From JAAYJM01 sp964498585 (GTDB lineage Bacteria; Bacteroidota; Ignavibacteria; Kapaibacteriales; UBA2268), in NCBI GenBank assembly GCA_964498585.1, contig CAZCHH010000056.1, positions 1 through 22,810 on the forward strand: a DNA stretch of 22,810 nucleotides, given 5' to 3'. Below, piece by piece: positions 7,209 to 14,749 of this stretch. Within the stretch, counting starts at the first letter, position 1. Every line of letters begins with the position of its first letter. The position numbers were made by a program, and so were the translations under genes. The notes under the pieces are model-generated. The model ran no database searches. It was not told the DNA's origin and saw nothing but the letters and a program-made list of their open reading frames with translations.

Positions 7209-7459
7209 AAGATGTGTATGAAATGATGACGCTTGATGATTTGACGCCAGATATGCAAATTCTTGAAGAAATGATTGGACTTGATGTATTGAGAAATATT
7301 TTGCGCCATTATGCTGGCTTAACTTTTTACATTCCTAAAATCACACGCTTCGACAGTTTAATCAGGAAATACATAAAACAGTTCCCAGAAAAACCGTTCA
7401 AGCAAATTGCAAGGGAGTTAAACGTTTCAGAGCAATTTTTGAAAAAGTATAGAAGGTAA
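7205..7459 (+). CDS. Mor-like transcription activator (phage Mu Mor/C family)
   Basis: 84 residues. From memory of Mu Mor, the layout matches its C-terminal half: an LTPDMQILEEMIGLD dimerisation-like helix (13-27), YAGLTFYIPK (36-45) in place of GGGQVYIPR, FDSLIRK (49-55) in place of LDSLIRD, and a terminal helix-turn-helix (QIARELNVSEQFLKKYRR). Mor activates phage middle promoters by contacting sigma and alpha subunits of RNA polymerase. GGAGG lies 4 bp before the ATG, and the start overlaps the previous stop. At 84 residues it is shorter than Mu Mor, mainly at the N-terminus. No transposase, Ner or structural phage gene follows, so this looks like a retained or orphan regulator. The family call rests on motif comparison only. 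Confidence 0.65.
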   Translation: MKDVYEMMTLDDLTPDMQILEEMIGLDVLRNILRHYAGLTFYIPKITRFDSLIRKYIKQFPEKPFKQIARELNVSEQFLKKYRR

Positions 7460-7527
7460 ATCAAGAGAGTCAGTCATTCTGAGCAATATATAAAAGTAGA
7501 AATTCACTTTGTATTATTGAACGAAAT

Positions 7528-7560
7528 AGTCATCCGATGACTGCAAGTCATTGGATGACT
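7528..7560. repeat. REP-like 33-nt double palindrome, copy C
   Basis: AGTCATCCGATGACT, spacer GCA, AGTCATTGGATGACT. It has the same 15+3+15 layout as the copy at 228-260 with one arm substitution. The following sequence (TTCCTTATACAAGTGGTTCATT) also resembles that after copy A. Confidence 0.75.
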
Positions 7561-7682
7561 TCCTTATACAAGTGGTTCATTCTAAGCCGTCAGTGAAGAA
7601 TCTATTCAATAAAAGGGTTAATAATATAGTCGATAGAGCTTATGAGATTATTCTCTGCGTTTACGAATTGCTGCATTATATA

Positions 7683-8795
7683 TTACTTAGAAAAAATTTC
7701 ATTTATGAAATTGCTGATTTCATTAACATTTAATACTTCGTTGGCAGCATTTGCATCGATTACTGATTTGGGCATACCCGAAATAGTGCAGGATTCCGGA
7801 GATTGTGCAATAACATATCCACCTAAAGAGTGCAGTTCCTTGAGTGATTTTTGTCCGTCATTACCCATTCCGGTCATAATAATACCGATAGCTGATTTTT
7901 CATATACTTTATTTATTGAATCAAAAGTATAATCAACAGATGGTTTAAAGAGACAACTATCATCTTTGACTAATTCTATATTATGTTTTTTTGTAATAAC
8001 TAACTGAAAACCACCGGGCGCAATGAAAACAGAACCAGCAGAAAGCTTATCTCCTGGTTCTGCCTCTTTTACTCTAATTTTGCAAGAAGAATTTAATCGT
8101 TGGGCTAATGATTTTGTAAATTTAGGTGGCATGTGCTGGACAATCAAAATTGGAACTGAAATATTTTCTGAAATATTACAAAGAAGTTCATGCAAAGTTT
8201 TAGGTCCACCAGTGGAAATACCAATACCAATAATTCCTATTTCTCTTGCTTTAGGTCTTTGACTAAAAGACTTGCTATTGCTATCTAATACTTTATTTCC
8301 AGAAAATATTTGCTTTTGTATTCCGTTAGAAATAAACTTTGTGGCTGTCAAAGGAGATATATGCCTTAAAAGACGCATTCTTATTAGCTGATTTTTTAAA
8401 TTTACATTTTTTCCTATAGATATGACTTTATTTAAAATCTCATCGCGTAAAGAATCCATTTCTTGAAAAGCTGAACGTTTAGTTATAAAATCTACTGCTC
8501 CTTCCGATAACGCTTCAACTGTAGAATCAGCTCCTTCGGAAGTTAAAGTACTGAGCATAATTACTGGAGTAGGGTATTTGCTCATTATTTCTTTTAGAGC
8601 ATCTAAACCATTCATTATAGGCATTTCTATGTCCATTGTTACTAAATCTGGTTTTTGTTCTAATACTTTTTCTATAGCTTCTTTACCATTTTTTGCAGTA
8701 TCAATAACTTCAATATCAGGATGATTTAATATTTTTGTTATTGCCTGCCTCATAAAAATTGAATCTTCTACAACCAGAACCCTAATTTTTCCCAT
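7683..8795 (-). CDS. cheB: Chemotaxis response regulator protein-glutamate methylesterase CheB
   Basis: 370 residues with the classic two-domain layout. The receiver (about 3-125) has phospho-acceptor D55 (TMDIEMP), acidic E10/D11, S82 and K106. The methylesterase domain (about 185-368) carries the full triad: S194 in GISTGGP, H221 in VQHMPP and D313 in MTGMGNDG. It should demethylate or deamidate glutamate/glutamine side chains on methyl-accepting chemotaxis proteins when phosphorylated by CheA. The linker (126-184) is longer than usual and basic. No cheR, cheA, cheW or receptor gene is near, so its partners must lie elsewhere. The start codon follows AAAGAG with almost no spacing, a weak ribosome site. 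It is divergent from hisS. Confidence 0.92.
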   Translation of the reverse strand: MGKIRVLVVEDSIFMRQAITKILNHPDIEVIDTAKNGKEAIEKVLEQKPDLVTMDIEMPIMNGLDALKEIMSKYPTPVIMLSTLTSEGADSTVEALSEGAVDFITKRSAFQEMDSLRDEILNKVISIGKNVNLKNQLIRMRLLRHISPLTATKFISNGIQKQIFSGNKVLDSNSKSFSQRPKAREIGIIGIGISTGGPKTLHELLCNISENISVPILIVQHMPPKFTKSLAQRLNSSCKIRVKEAEPGDKLSAGSVFIAPGGFQLVITKKHNIELVKDDSCLFKPSVDYTFDSINKVYEKSAIGIIMTGMGNDGQKSLKELHSLGGYVIAQSPESCTISGMPKSVIDANAANEVLNVNEISNFINEIFSK

Positions 8796-8910
8796 CTCTT
8801 TTCATTCTTTGTTTTTTTATTCTAATAACGAAAAATACTCTTAAAAAGTTTAATATTTTTATTATTGAAAATACTTTTCTCCACTTTCCTTTGGTTGTAA
8901 GATTCCTCAC

Positions 8911-9010
8911 TTTGTTTACCAATGACATCGCTACTTGTCATTCTTGTGAATGCCAGAATCAATCTTGGGGAAGCAAGTGAGTTTGCTCACGAAACTTTTG
9001 GGCTTTGCAA
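8911..9010. repeat. Dispersed multi-hairpin repeat, inverted copy
   Basis: This stretch of the cheB-hisS gap is a diverged reverse complement of 14376-14484. Shared blocks include TACCAATGACATC, TGCCAGAAT and CTTGGGGAAGCAAGTGAG. GTGAG-TTTG-CTCAC (8977-8990) is still a hairpin, whereas the first and third hairpins have decayed. The rest of 8796-9156 is AT-rich and shows no gene. Confidence 0.7.
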
Positions 9011-9156
9011 TAGAAAAAGTATAAATTACTTTTCAAAATTATTATTATACTTATTTAAAAGAATTTCCATAAATTTTTGAAAAAATTATTATAATTTAGT
9101 ATTTTCTATATAATGTTAATATTTTAGAATTATTAATTTTCTGTTATTTATAAAAA

Positions 9157-10410
9157 ATGATTCAAAACGTAAAAGGAACCAAAGATTTATTGCCAGAAGT
9201 AATCGGGAAATGGCAGTATATACAAAAATTATTCAAACAAATTTCAGAGCAGTATAATTATCAGGAGATACGAACTCCGGTTTTTGAGAAGACCGAAGTA
9301 TTTTCACGTAGTATTGGCGAAGCAACCGATATTGTTAATAAGGAAATGTACACTTTTCTCGATAAATCTGAAGAATCAATCACCCTGCGACCTGAGCTAA
9401 CTGCTTCAATTGCCCGAGCAGTTTTGCAACATTCCTTGCTTCAGCAAAGTCCAAATCTTCGCTTTTGGTATTTCGGGCCATTTTTCCGTTACGAACAACC
9501 CCAAAAAGGCAGAATGAGACAGTTTCACCAATATGGTGCTGAATGTATTGGCTCGCAATTTCCTGAAAGCGATGCCGAAATTATTATGCTTGCTTCAAGG
9601 ATTTTTAATTCGTTTGGAATAAACGATTTTAAGTTAATTATTAATTCACTTGGCAATAGCGAATCAAGAACTAAATATCGTCAAGCTCTCATCGATTACT
9701 TGAAATATAATGAACAAAAGCTATCAAAGGATAGTCAAATTCGCTTGCAAATCAATCCGCTTAGAATACTTGATTCAAAAGCTGAAAATGATATTGAAAT
9801 ATTAAATAATGCTCCAAAGATTCTTGATTTTCTTGATTTAGAAAGCAAAGAGCATTTTGAGCAAGTGCTTAGCATCCTTGATTTTCAAAATATAAAATAT
9901 GAAATAAATCCAAAGTTAGTGCGTGGCTTGGATTATTATTCGCATACAGTATTTGAATTCCAAAGCTCAGTTCTGGGTGCTCAAAACTCAATTGGCGGTG
10001 GAGGGCGTTATAATAAATTGTTTCTTGAACTCGGTGGGAACGAAATACCAGCTGTAGGGCTTGCTCTTGGAGTAGAGCGAATTATTTTGATAATGGAAGA
10101 AAAAGGACTGTTTCCAAGCTTAGAACAAAAAATTGATTTATACTTAGTTTCATTAAACAGCACCACTCAAAAATATGCAGTAAATTTAGCAGAGCAGATG
10201 CGTAATAATGGATTGATTGTTGCAACAGATTTGCTTCGGCGTTCTGTTAAGGCACAGATGAGAGAAGCAAATAAATTGAATGCGAAATACGTCATAGTTA
10301 TCGGTGAAGATGAAATTAAGAACAATTTGTTAATAATAAAGGATATGAAAAATGGAGAGCAATCACAATACTCATTAACAGGTATTGCAGATTTTTTTAA
10401 GAATAAATAA
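9157..10410 (+). CDS. hisS: Histidyl-tRNA synthetase
   Basis: A cytosolic class II aminoacyl-tRNA synthetase of 417 residues, normal for bacterial HisRS, which charges tRNA-His with histidine. Visible blocks are KGTKDLLP (6-13), motif 1 region EIRTPVFEKTEVFSRSIG (37-54), TLRPELTASIAR (76-87), and motif 2 FGPFFRYEQPQKGRMRQFHQ (106-125). The histidine-A signature is LVRGLDYYSHTVFEF (254-268), and motif 3 is AVGLALGVERI (299-309). The C-terminal anticodon-binding domain covers about 327-417. No Shine-Dalgarno precedes the ATG, but the N-terminus matches the family exactly. Its stop shares a base with the start of the histidine kinase gene (TAATG), so the genes are an operon. Confidence 0.96.
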   Translation: MIQNVKGTKDLLPEVIGKWQYIQKLFKQISEQYNYQEIRTPVFEKTEVFSRSIGEATDIVNKEMYTFLDKSEESITLRPELTASIARAVLQHSLLQQSPNLRFWYFGPFFRYEQPQKGRMRQFHQYGAECIGSQFPESDAEIIMLASRIFNSFGINDFKLIINSLGNSESRTKYRQALIDYLKYNEQKLSKDSQIRLQINPLRILDSKAENDIEILNNAPKILDFLDLESKEHFEQVLSILDFQNIKYEINPKLVRGLDYYSHTVFEFQSSVLGAQNSIGGGGRYNKLFLELGGNEIPAVGLALGVERIILIMEEKGLFPSLEQKIDLYLVSLNSTTQKYAVNLAEQMRNNGLIVATDLLRRSVKAQMREANKLNAKYVIVIGEDEIKNNLLIIKDMKNGEQSQYSLTGIADFFKNK

Positions 10411-11657
10411 TGAAATTTAAAAAAAAAGAAAAACATAATATATTATCCACCCGAATATCAAAGTGGCAAATAAAATTGTTATTTTTCATTGCTGCTTTTG
10501 TGATTGTGCTTTCTGCGATGTTCTTTACTCAAATATTAGTCAAAGAACTTGTTGAAAAAGAACAGAGGACAATCGGTTTTTTTGCAAAAATGTATCAACG
10601 CTTCACAAGTAGTGCTGAAGGAAACATCGATGATTTCGTTTTTATATACGACAACATAGTTCCTGCTCTGTCTTTCCCAATGATAATTACAGATGGGAAT
10701 GATAAAATTTGGGAGCCGGTAGAAGATTATACAATTAATATCAAAATTGACACAACTTTATCAGAAGAAGAACAACACAAGCTTTTAGACAATTTTTTAC
10801 TCAGAATGAAAGAGGACTATCCTCCGGTTCTGATTTACGATAGTAGCGGCAAAGTGCTATCAAAAATTTACTATACCCACTCTGCATTAATAGAGAATTT
10901 AAGAATTATTCCAGTTTTAGAAATTTTAGTTATTGCAATTTTTATCGTTCTTGGCTATCTCGTTTTTAGCAGTTTTAGGAAAAATGAACAAATCAATGTT
11001 TGGGTAGGACTTGCAAAGGAAGCTGCTCATCAACTTGGCACTCCGCTTTCAAGTTTACTTGCATGGATTGAAATATTGAAATATAGCAAAGATGACTCAA
11101 GCTCAATCGATGATACAATTAGAGAAATGGAAACCGATTTAGACAGGATGAACACAATAGCAAGGCGCTTTTCTAAAATTGGTTCTGCTCCAGAGCTAAA
11201 GAAAGAAAATATTACTGATTTGATTGAACAATTCTGCGTTTATTACGAAAAGCGACTGCCTCATCTAAACAAAAAAATAGATATTATTCGCGACTTAACT
11301 CCAAATATATTTGCTAAAGCAAATTTTGAACTATTTAACTGGGTAATTGAAAATCTTCTTAAAAACGCTGCTGAATCTATTGAAGATAAACAAGGTCAAA
11401 TCTGTATTTCTTTAAAGGATACTCCAAAAAAATATATTGATATAATTATAAAAGACAATGGGAAAGGTATGACTACAAAACAAAAAAATCAAGCATTTAA
11501 TCCGGGCTTTACTACGAAAAAACGTGGCTGGGGACTGGGGCTTAGTATTTGTAAACGTATTGTTGAAGATTATCATTCAGGAAAAATTTATATCAAAGAA
11601 TCTATTCAAGGAAAAGGAACTACTTTTCATATTAAATTATTAAAATTAGTAGAATAA
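10410..11657 (+). CDS. Membrane sensor histidine kinase (orphan)
   Basis: 415 residues. Topology: short cytoplasmic N-terminus, membrane segment about 21-43, a periplasmic sensor region of about 125 residues with no recognised domain, a second membrane segment about 167-187, then the kinase core. The phospho-acceptor is H207 in KEAAHQLGTPLSSLLAW, a form frequent in Bacteroidota. The ATP-binding domain has the N-box N319 (ENLLKNAAESI), G1 DNGKGM (349-354), F-box PGFTTKKRGW and G2 GLGLSICKRI. It overlaps hisS by one base and is followed by hemW after one base. No response regulator gene is adjacent, so the partner is unknown. HAMP and PAS domains are not evident; TM2 leads almost directly into the dimerisation helix. 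Confidence 0.9.
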   Translation: MKFKKKEKHNILSTRISKWQIKLLFFIAAFVIVLSAMFFTQILVKELVEKEQRTIGFFAKMYQRFTSSAEGNIDDFVFIYDNIVPALSFPMIITDGNDKIWEPVEDYTINIKIDTTLSEEEQHKLLDNFLLRMKEDYPPVLIYDSSGKVLSKIYYTHSALIENLRIIPVLEILVIAIFIVLGYLVFSSFRKNEQINVWVGLAKEAAHQLGTPLSSLLAWIEILKYSKDDSSSIDDTIREMETDLDRMNTIARRFSKIGSAPELKKENITDLIEQFCVYYEKRLPHLNKKIDIIRDLTPNIFAKANFELFNWVIENLLKNAAESIEDKQGQICISLKDTPKKYIDIIIKDNGKGMTTKQKNQAFNPGFTTKKRGWGLGLSICKRIVEDYHSGKIYIKESIQGKGTTFHIKLLKLVE

Positions 11658-11658
11658 T

Positions 11659-12816
11659 TTGAATGCTGGTCTTTATATACATATCCCTTTTTGCATTAGA
11701 AAATGTTTCTATTGTGATTTTTATTCTATTGAAAACCGCCAGTTGCTAGATGAATATATAAAGTATTTGATTCTCGAAATTGAGCAAAAAGAAAATAATT
11801 TCAAACTCGATAGCTTGGTTTTCGATTCGATTTATTTTGGTGGTGGCACCCCGAGTTTACTTAGTCCTTTGCAATTAGATAAAATAATTAATGCTCTTCA
11901 CAAGCATTTCAAAATACTAGAAAATCCCGAAATAACTATTGAGTGCAATCCCGGAACCGTTGACGAAGGGAAATTTATTGCTTATAAAAGTGCTTCTGTA
12001 AACCGAATTAGTATTGGTGTCCAATCTTTTCTGAATAATGAGCTAAATTTTTTAAAACGCATACATAACTCTCAGCAAGCCAAAGAAACTATAAATTCTG
12101 CATTTAAAGCATATTTTGAAAACGTTTCAATTGATTTGATGTTTGCTTTACCAAATCAAAAATTGGAAGATGTTCTTTATTCACTCGAAGAAGCACACAA
12201 GTTTCCACTGAACCACATCTCTTATTACAGCTTGATTTATGAAGAAGGAACACCCCTTTATGATGCTTTGAAAAATGAAGAAGTAACTCAATTAACTGAT
12301 GATGAAGTAGGTAGTTTATATCTTGAAATTATTTATCATTTAGAGAAATATAATTTCAAACAATATGAGGTTTCAAATTTTTCAAAAATAAATAAACAAT
12401 GCAAACATAATCTGAAATATTGGTATAATGCCCAATATATTGGTTTAGGTTGTTCAGCAAATAGCTATATAGATAATTACAGATTCAAAAACGTTGATGA
12501 TATAAAAACATATTTCGATTTATTGAGCAAAAATCAAGAGCCAATAAATTTTTCTGAGGAATTATCTCAAAAAGACAGGATAATGGAAACTGTATATCTT
12601 GAGTTAAGAGCTGATGGCTTAATACTTGAAAATTTTGCACTGAAATACAGTTTTGATATTTTATTTGAACTAAGAGGCACACTGTTTAGCTTGCTTTCGG
12701 CTGGTTTTATTTCTATTGATGAGGCAAAAATTAGATTAACACCAAAGGGATATTCTATTTGCGACGAAATCTGCCTTTGCATTATTAAAGATATTGAAAA
12801 AGCAATGCATCTGTAG
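11659..12816 (+). CDS. hemW: HemW-type radical SAM heme chaperone
   Basis: 385 residues. The N-terminus, AGLYIHIPFCIRKCFYCDFYS, is diagnostic of HemW. C12, C16 and C19 (C-x3-C-x2-C-D-F) bind the 4Fe-4S cluster. The C-x3-C-x2-C-x-C pattern of true coproporphyrinogen oxidase HemN is absent, so a heme chaperone role is favoured. YFGGGTPSLL (about 54-63) is the radical SAM glycine motif, followed by ISIGVQSF, and the C-terminal HemN_C-like region ends at the stop. The frame starts with TTG at 11659, one base after the kinase stop. No ATG in this frame would keep the conserved N-terminus, and the ATG at 11663 is in another frame. Expression probably depends on coupling to the kinase gene. Confidence 0.92.
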   Translation: MNAGLYIHIPFCIRKCFYCDFYSIENRQLLDEYIKYLILEIEQKENNFKLDSLVFDSIYFGGGTPSLLSPLQLDKIINALHKHFKILENPEITIECNPGTVDEGKFIAYKSASVNRISIGVQSFLNNELNFLKRIHNSQQAKETINSAFKAYFENVSIDLMFALPNQKLEDVLYSLEEAHKFPLNHISYYSLIYEEGTPLYDALKNEEVTQLTDDEVGSLYLEIIYHLEKYNFKQYEVSNFSKINKQCKHNLKYWYNAQYIGLGCSANSYIDNYRFKNVDDIKTYFDLLSKNQEPINFSEELSQKDRIMETVYLELRADGLILENFALKYSFDILFELRGTLFSLLSAGFISIDEAKIRLTPKGYSICDEICLCIIKDIEKAMHL

Positions 12817-12926
12817 TTTATTGTGAAATTTATGAACTATACTTATTAGGAAGTTAAATATTAGGAAAAGACAGGACCTTTGAAACTTGTTCTTAATGTT
12901 CATAATCCAGTTTCTTAACTTGAGAT

Positions 12927-14027
12927 TTATAATTTTCCATAATGTATACGTTTCAAGGAATCGACAAGCTCTTGAATTTCATTTCCTTTATTTCTTTTAC
13001 TTATCAAAATTGAATCTTCACTATCAACAACAATCATATCTTCGACACCGGAAATTGCAATTGGCTTATGCAATGCACTAATAAAAGAATTATAAACATT
13101 AACAGCAGTAACATCACCTTCAATAAAATTATTTCTTGCATCTTTCATAGATAATCTGAAAAGCTCGTCCCAGGAACTTAAGTCAGTCCAGCCAAAAGAA
13201 GAAACAACAACAAAAACATTATCAGTTTTTTCCAATATTCCATAGTCAATAGATTCAGCTTGTAATTGCATATAAATATATTCTAATATTCCTTTATAAG
13301 AAAGTTTTCCGAGATGACTTTTTAAAAGGATAAAAAAGCTGTAATGTTCTGGAAGGAACTTTTTAAAAGCATCCCAGAAAACATCGAGCCGCATTGAAAA
13401 AATACCACTATTCCATAAGAAATCACCTGATTGGATAAAACGTTTTGCAGTTGCCTCATCTGGTTTCTCTGCAAATGTTTTTGAATATCTTACTCCTTGT
13501 GAGTAGAACTCCTCTATGCCTTCTTTTTTTTCTTCAATTTGTATGTAACCAAAGTTAGTTTCTGCTCTTGTAGGTGTTAAACCAATTGTAACAATCCCTT
13601 TCTGCTTAGAAGCGACCTCAGAAGCTATATTCAGAGAGTTTTGGAATTCGACCAAGCTTGTTATGTAATGGTCAGATGGAAATATAGTCATTACAGTATC
13701 TGGGCTGTAATATTGCTGAATTATTGTTGCTGATAAGGCAATACAAACAGCAGTATTTCTAGGGAATGGCTCTAAAATAAAATTTTCTTTCGGAATAAAT
13801 GGTAATTGTTCTATTGCTAATTTTATATGTGATTCCTTCAAGATAATAAAAATATCTTCTGGTTTGTAAATTGGCAAAATGCGATTTATAGTATTTTGAA
13901 TCATTGTCCCTTCGCCGATAAAGTGCTGGAAAGGTTTTGGATTTTTTTCAGTGCTTCGGGGCCAGAATTTCGGATTAAATCCACCAGCCATAACTATAGC
14001 TATACTTCTTGATTCTCTTGTGTTCAT
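12927..14027 (-). CDS. manC: Mannose-1-phosphate guanylyltransferase (divergent signature)
   Basis: 366 residues, a cytosolic nucleotidyltransferase that should make GDP-mannose from GTP and mannose-1-phosphate for surface polysaccharide. Family blocks present: IVMAGG (11-16), FWPRSTEKNPKPF (21-33), EPFPRNTA (86-93), FPSDHYI (116-122), FAEKPDEA, LWNSGIFSM and GWTDLSSWDEL. The N-terminal GTP-binding loop is unusual: where the family has GG-x-G-T/E-R-FWP, this protein has GG-F-N-P-K-FWP, losing the second glycine and replacing arginine by lysine. PKQF is changed to PKPF. The rest is intact, so it may have altered activity or substrate. It has no C-terminal isomerase domain, so it is the monofunctional type. 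It converges with hemW. Confidence 0.85.
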   Translation of the reverse strand: MNTRESRSIAIVMAGGFNPKFWPRSTEKNPKPFQHFIGEGTMIQNTINRILPIYKPEDIFIILKESHIKLAIEQLPFIPKENFILEPFPRNTAVCIALSATIIQQYYSPDTVMTIFPSDHYITSLVEFQNSLNIASEVASKQKGIVTIGLTPTRAETNFGYIQIEEKKEGIEEFYSQGVRYSKTFAEKPDEATAKRFIQSGDFLWNSGIFSMRLDVFWDAFKKFLPEHYSFFILLKSHLGKLSYKGILEYIYMQLQAESIDYGILEKTDNVFVVVSSFGWTDLSSWDELFRLSMKDARNNFIEGDVTAVNVYNSFISALHKPIAISGVEDMIVVDSEDSILISKRNKGNEIQELVDSLKRIHYGKL

Positions 14028-14098
14028 ATTTCTTAAATTTTTTGCCTTTTATTACAACTTAATAATAATTCAATTTAATAATTTCAAACCTTTTTCTT

Positions 14099-14106
14099 CA
14101 AAACTA
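14099..14106 (-). promoter_or_regulatory. Possible -7 box for manC
   Basis: TAGTTTTG on the minus strand matches TAnnTTTG and sits about 70 bp before the start codon. The 14-mer ATTGATTAGTTTTG around it is repeated exactly at the plus-strand promoter at 14621-14634. No TTG is found at the right upstream distance. Confidence 0.35.
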
Positions 14107-14580
14107 ATCAATAATTTATTAATAATTAAGAGAAAAATTAATTTTAATGTAGAATATCTATGCTTGAGAAAGTTACTAAAAATAACGGGAAAAACAATGT
14201 TTGTTTCAATTCTAATTTCGTTGATAATCTATTCATCTGATATCATCCTGAATCCCACAATAACGCAAATGCTTTATTATGATGAAGAAGACATCACTAA
14301 ATGTGTCAATCTGACGGATGTCAGAATCCATCTTATTATTATTCAACGCTATTAAATTTTAGCTATTTCAATGAAGCATTTGGGCTTGCCCAAATGTATC
14401 GTGAGCAAGCTCACTTGCTTCCCCAAGATGTATTCTGGCAAACGCCAGAATGATAAGAAAAGATGTCATTGGTAAGAATTAATCAGATTATAATTATAGA
14501 ATTTTAATTATTTTATAATGAAAATATTCATTAATTACTATTTATAAAACAATTTAATGAAGAATAATGTATGATGAATA
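14107..14580. other. Non-coding stretch between manC and the OmpA-like gene
   Basis: AT-rich. It contains a small dyad (CTGAC-GGAT-GTCAG, 14311-14324) matching the hairpin of the 2741 repeat and the multi-hairpin element below. A possible short plus-strand frame (about 14158-14355) has a hydrophobic segment but no ribosome site or recognisable homology, and I do not call it. Confidence 0.6.
14376..14484. repeat. Dispersed multi-hairpin repeat, most intact copy
   Basis: Three consecutive perfect hairpins: ATTTGGGC-TT-GCCCAAAT (14378-14395), GTGAGC-AA-GCTCAC (14401-14414) and ATTCTGGC-AAAC-GCCAGAAT (14432-14451). GATGTCATTGGTAAGAATT follows. Inverted copy at 8911-9010, partial copy at 2741-2809. 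Confidence 0.75.
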
Positions 14581-14590
14581 ATTAAGTTTT

Positions 14591-14634
14591 CAATAAATAT
14601 TTATTGTTTTAATTATCAATATTGATTAGTTTTG
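14591..14634 (+). promoter_or_regulatory. Promoter of the OmpA-like gene with overlapping palindrome
   Basis: TTG (14604-14606), exactly 20 bp, then TAGTTTTG (14627-14634), a full Bacteroidota-type match. The perfect 16-bp palindrome CAATAAATATTTATTG (14591-14606) ends on the TTG and could be a regulator site. The predicted leader is about 110 nt. Confidence 0.5.
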
Positions 14635-14749
14635 TAGATTATTAAAAGAATAATTTTAATATATAAAAATATTTAAAATTAAAATTAATTTAATAAATTA
14701 AAAAGTTGATATAGAATTTAACTATTTTTTTATATATAAAGGAGTTGTT

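Noticed and set aside
7551..7733. Short plus-strand ORF after the Mor-like gene
   Set aside because: It starts inside the REP-like palindrome, ends antisense to cheB and has no ribosome site or recognisable motif.
12817..12926. Terminator between convergent hemW and manC
   Set aside because: I looked for a stem with a T-run and found none convincing in this 110-bp gap.
13951..14355. Plus-strand ORF of 134 codons
   Set aside because: Its first part lies antisense to manC, and the rest is low-complexity AT-rich sequence without a ribosome site. It ends in a repeat fragment.
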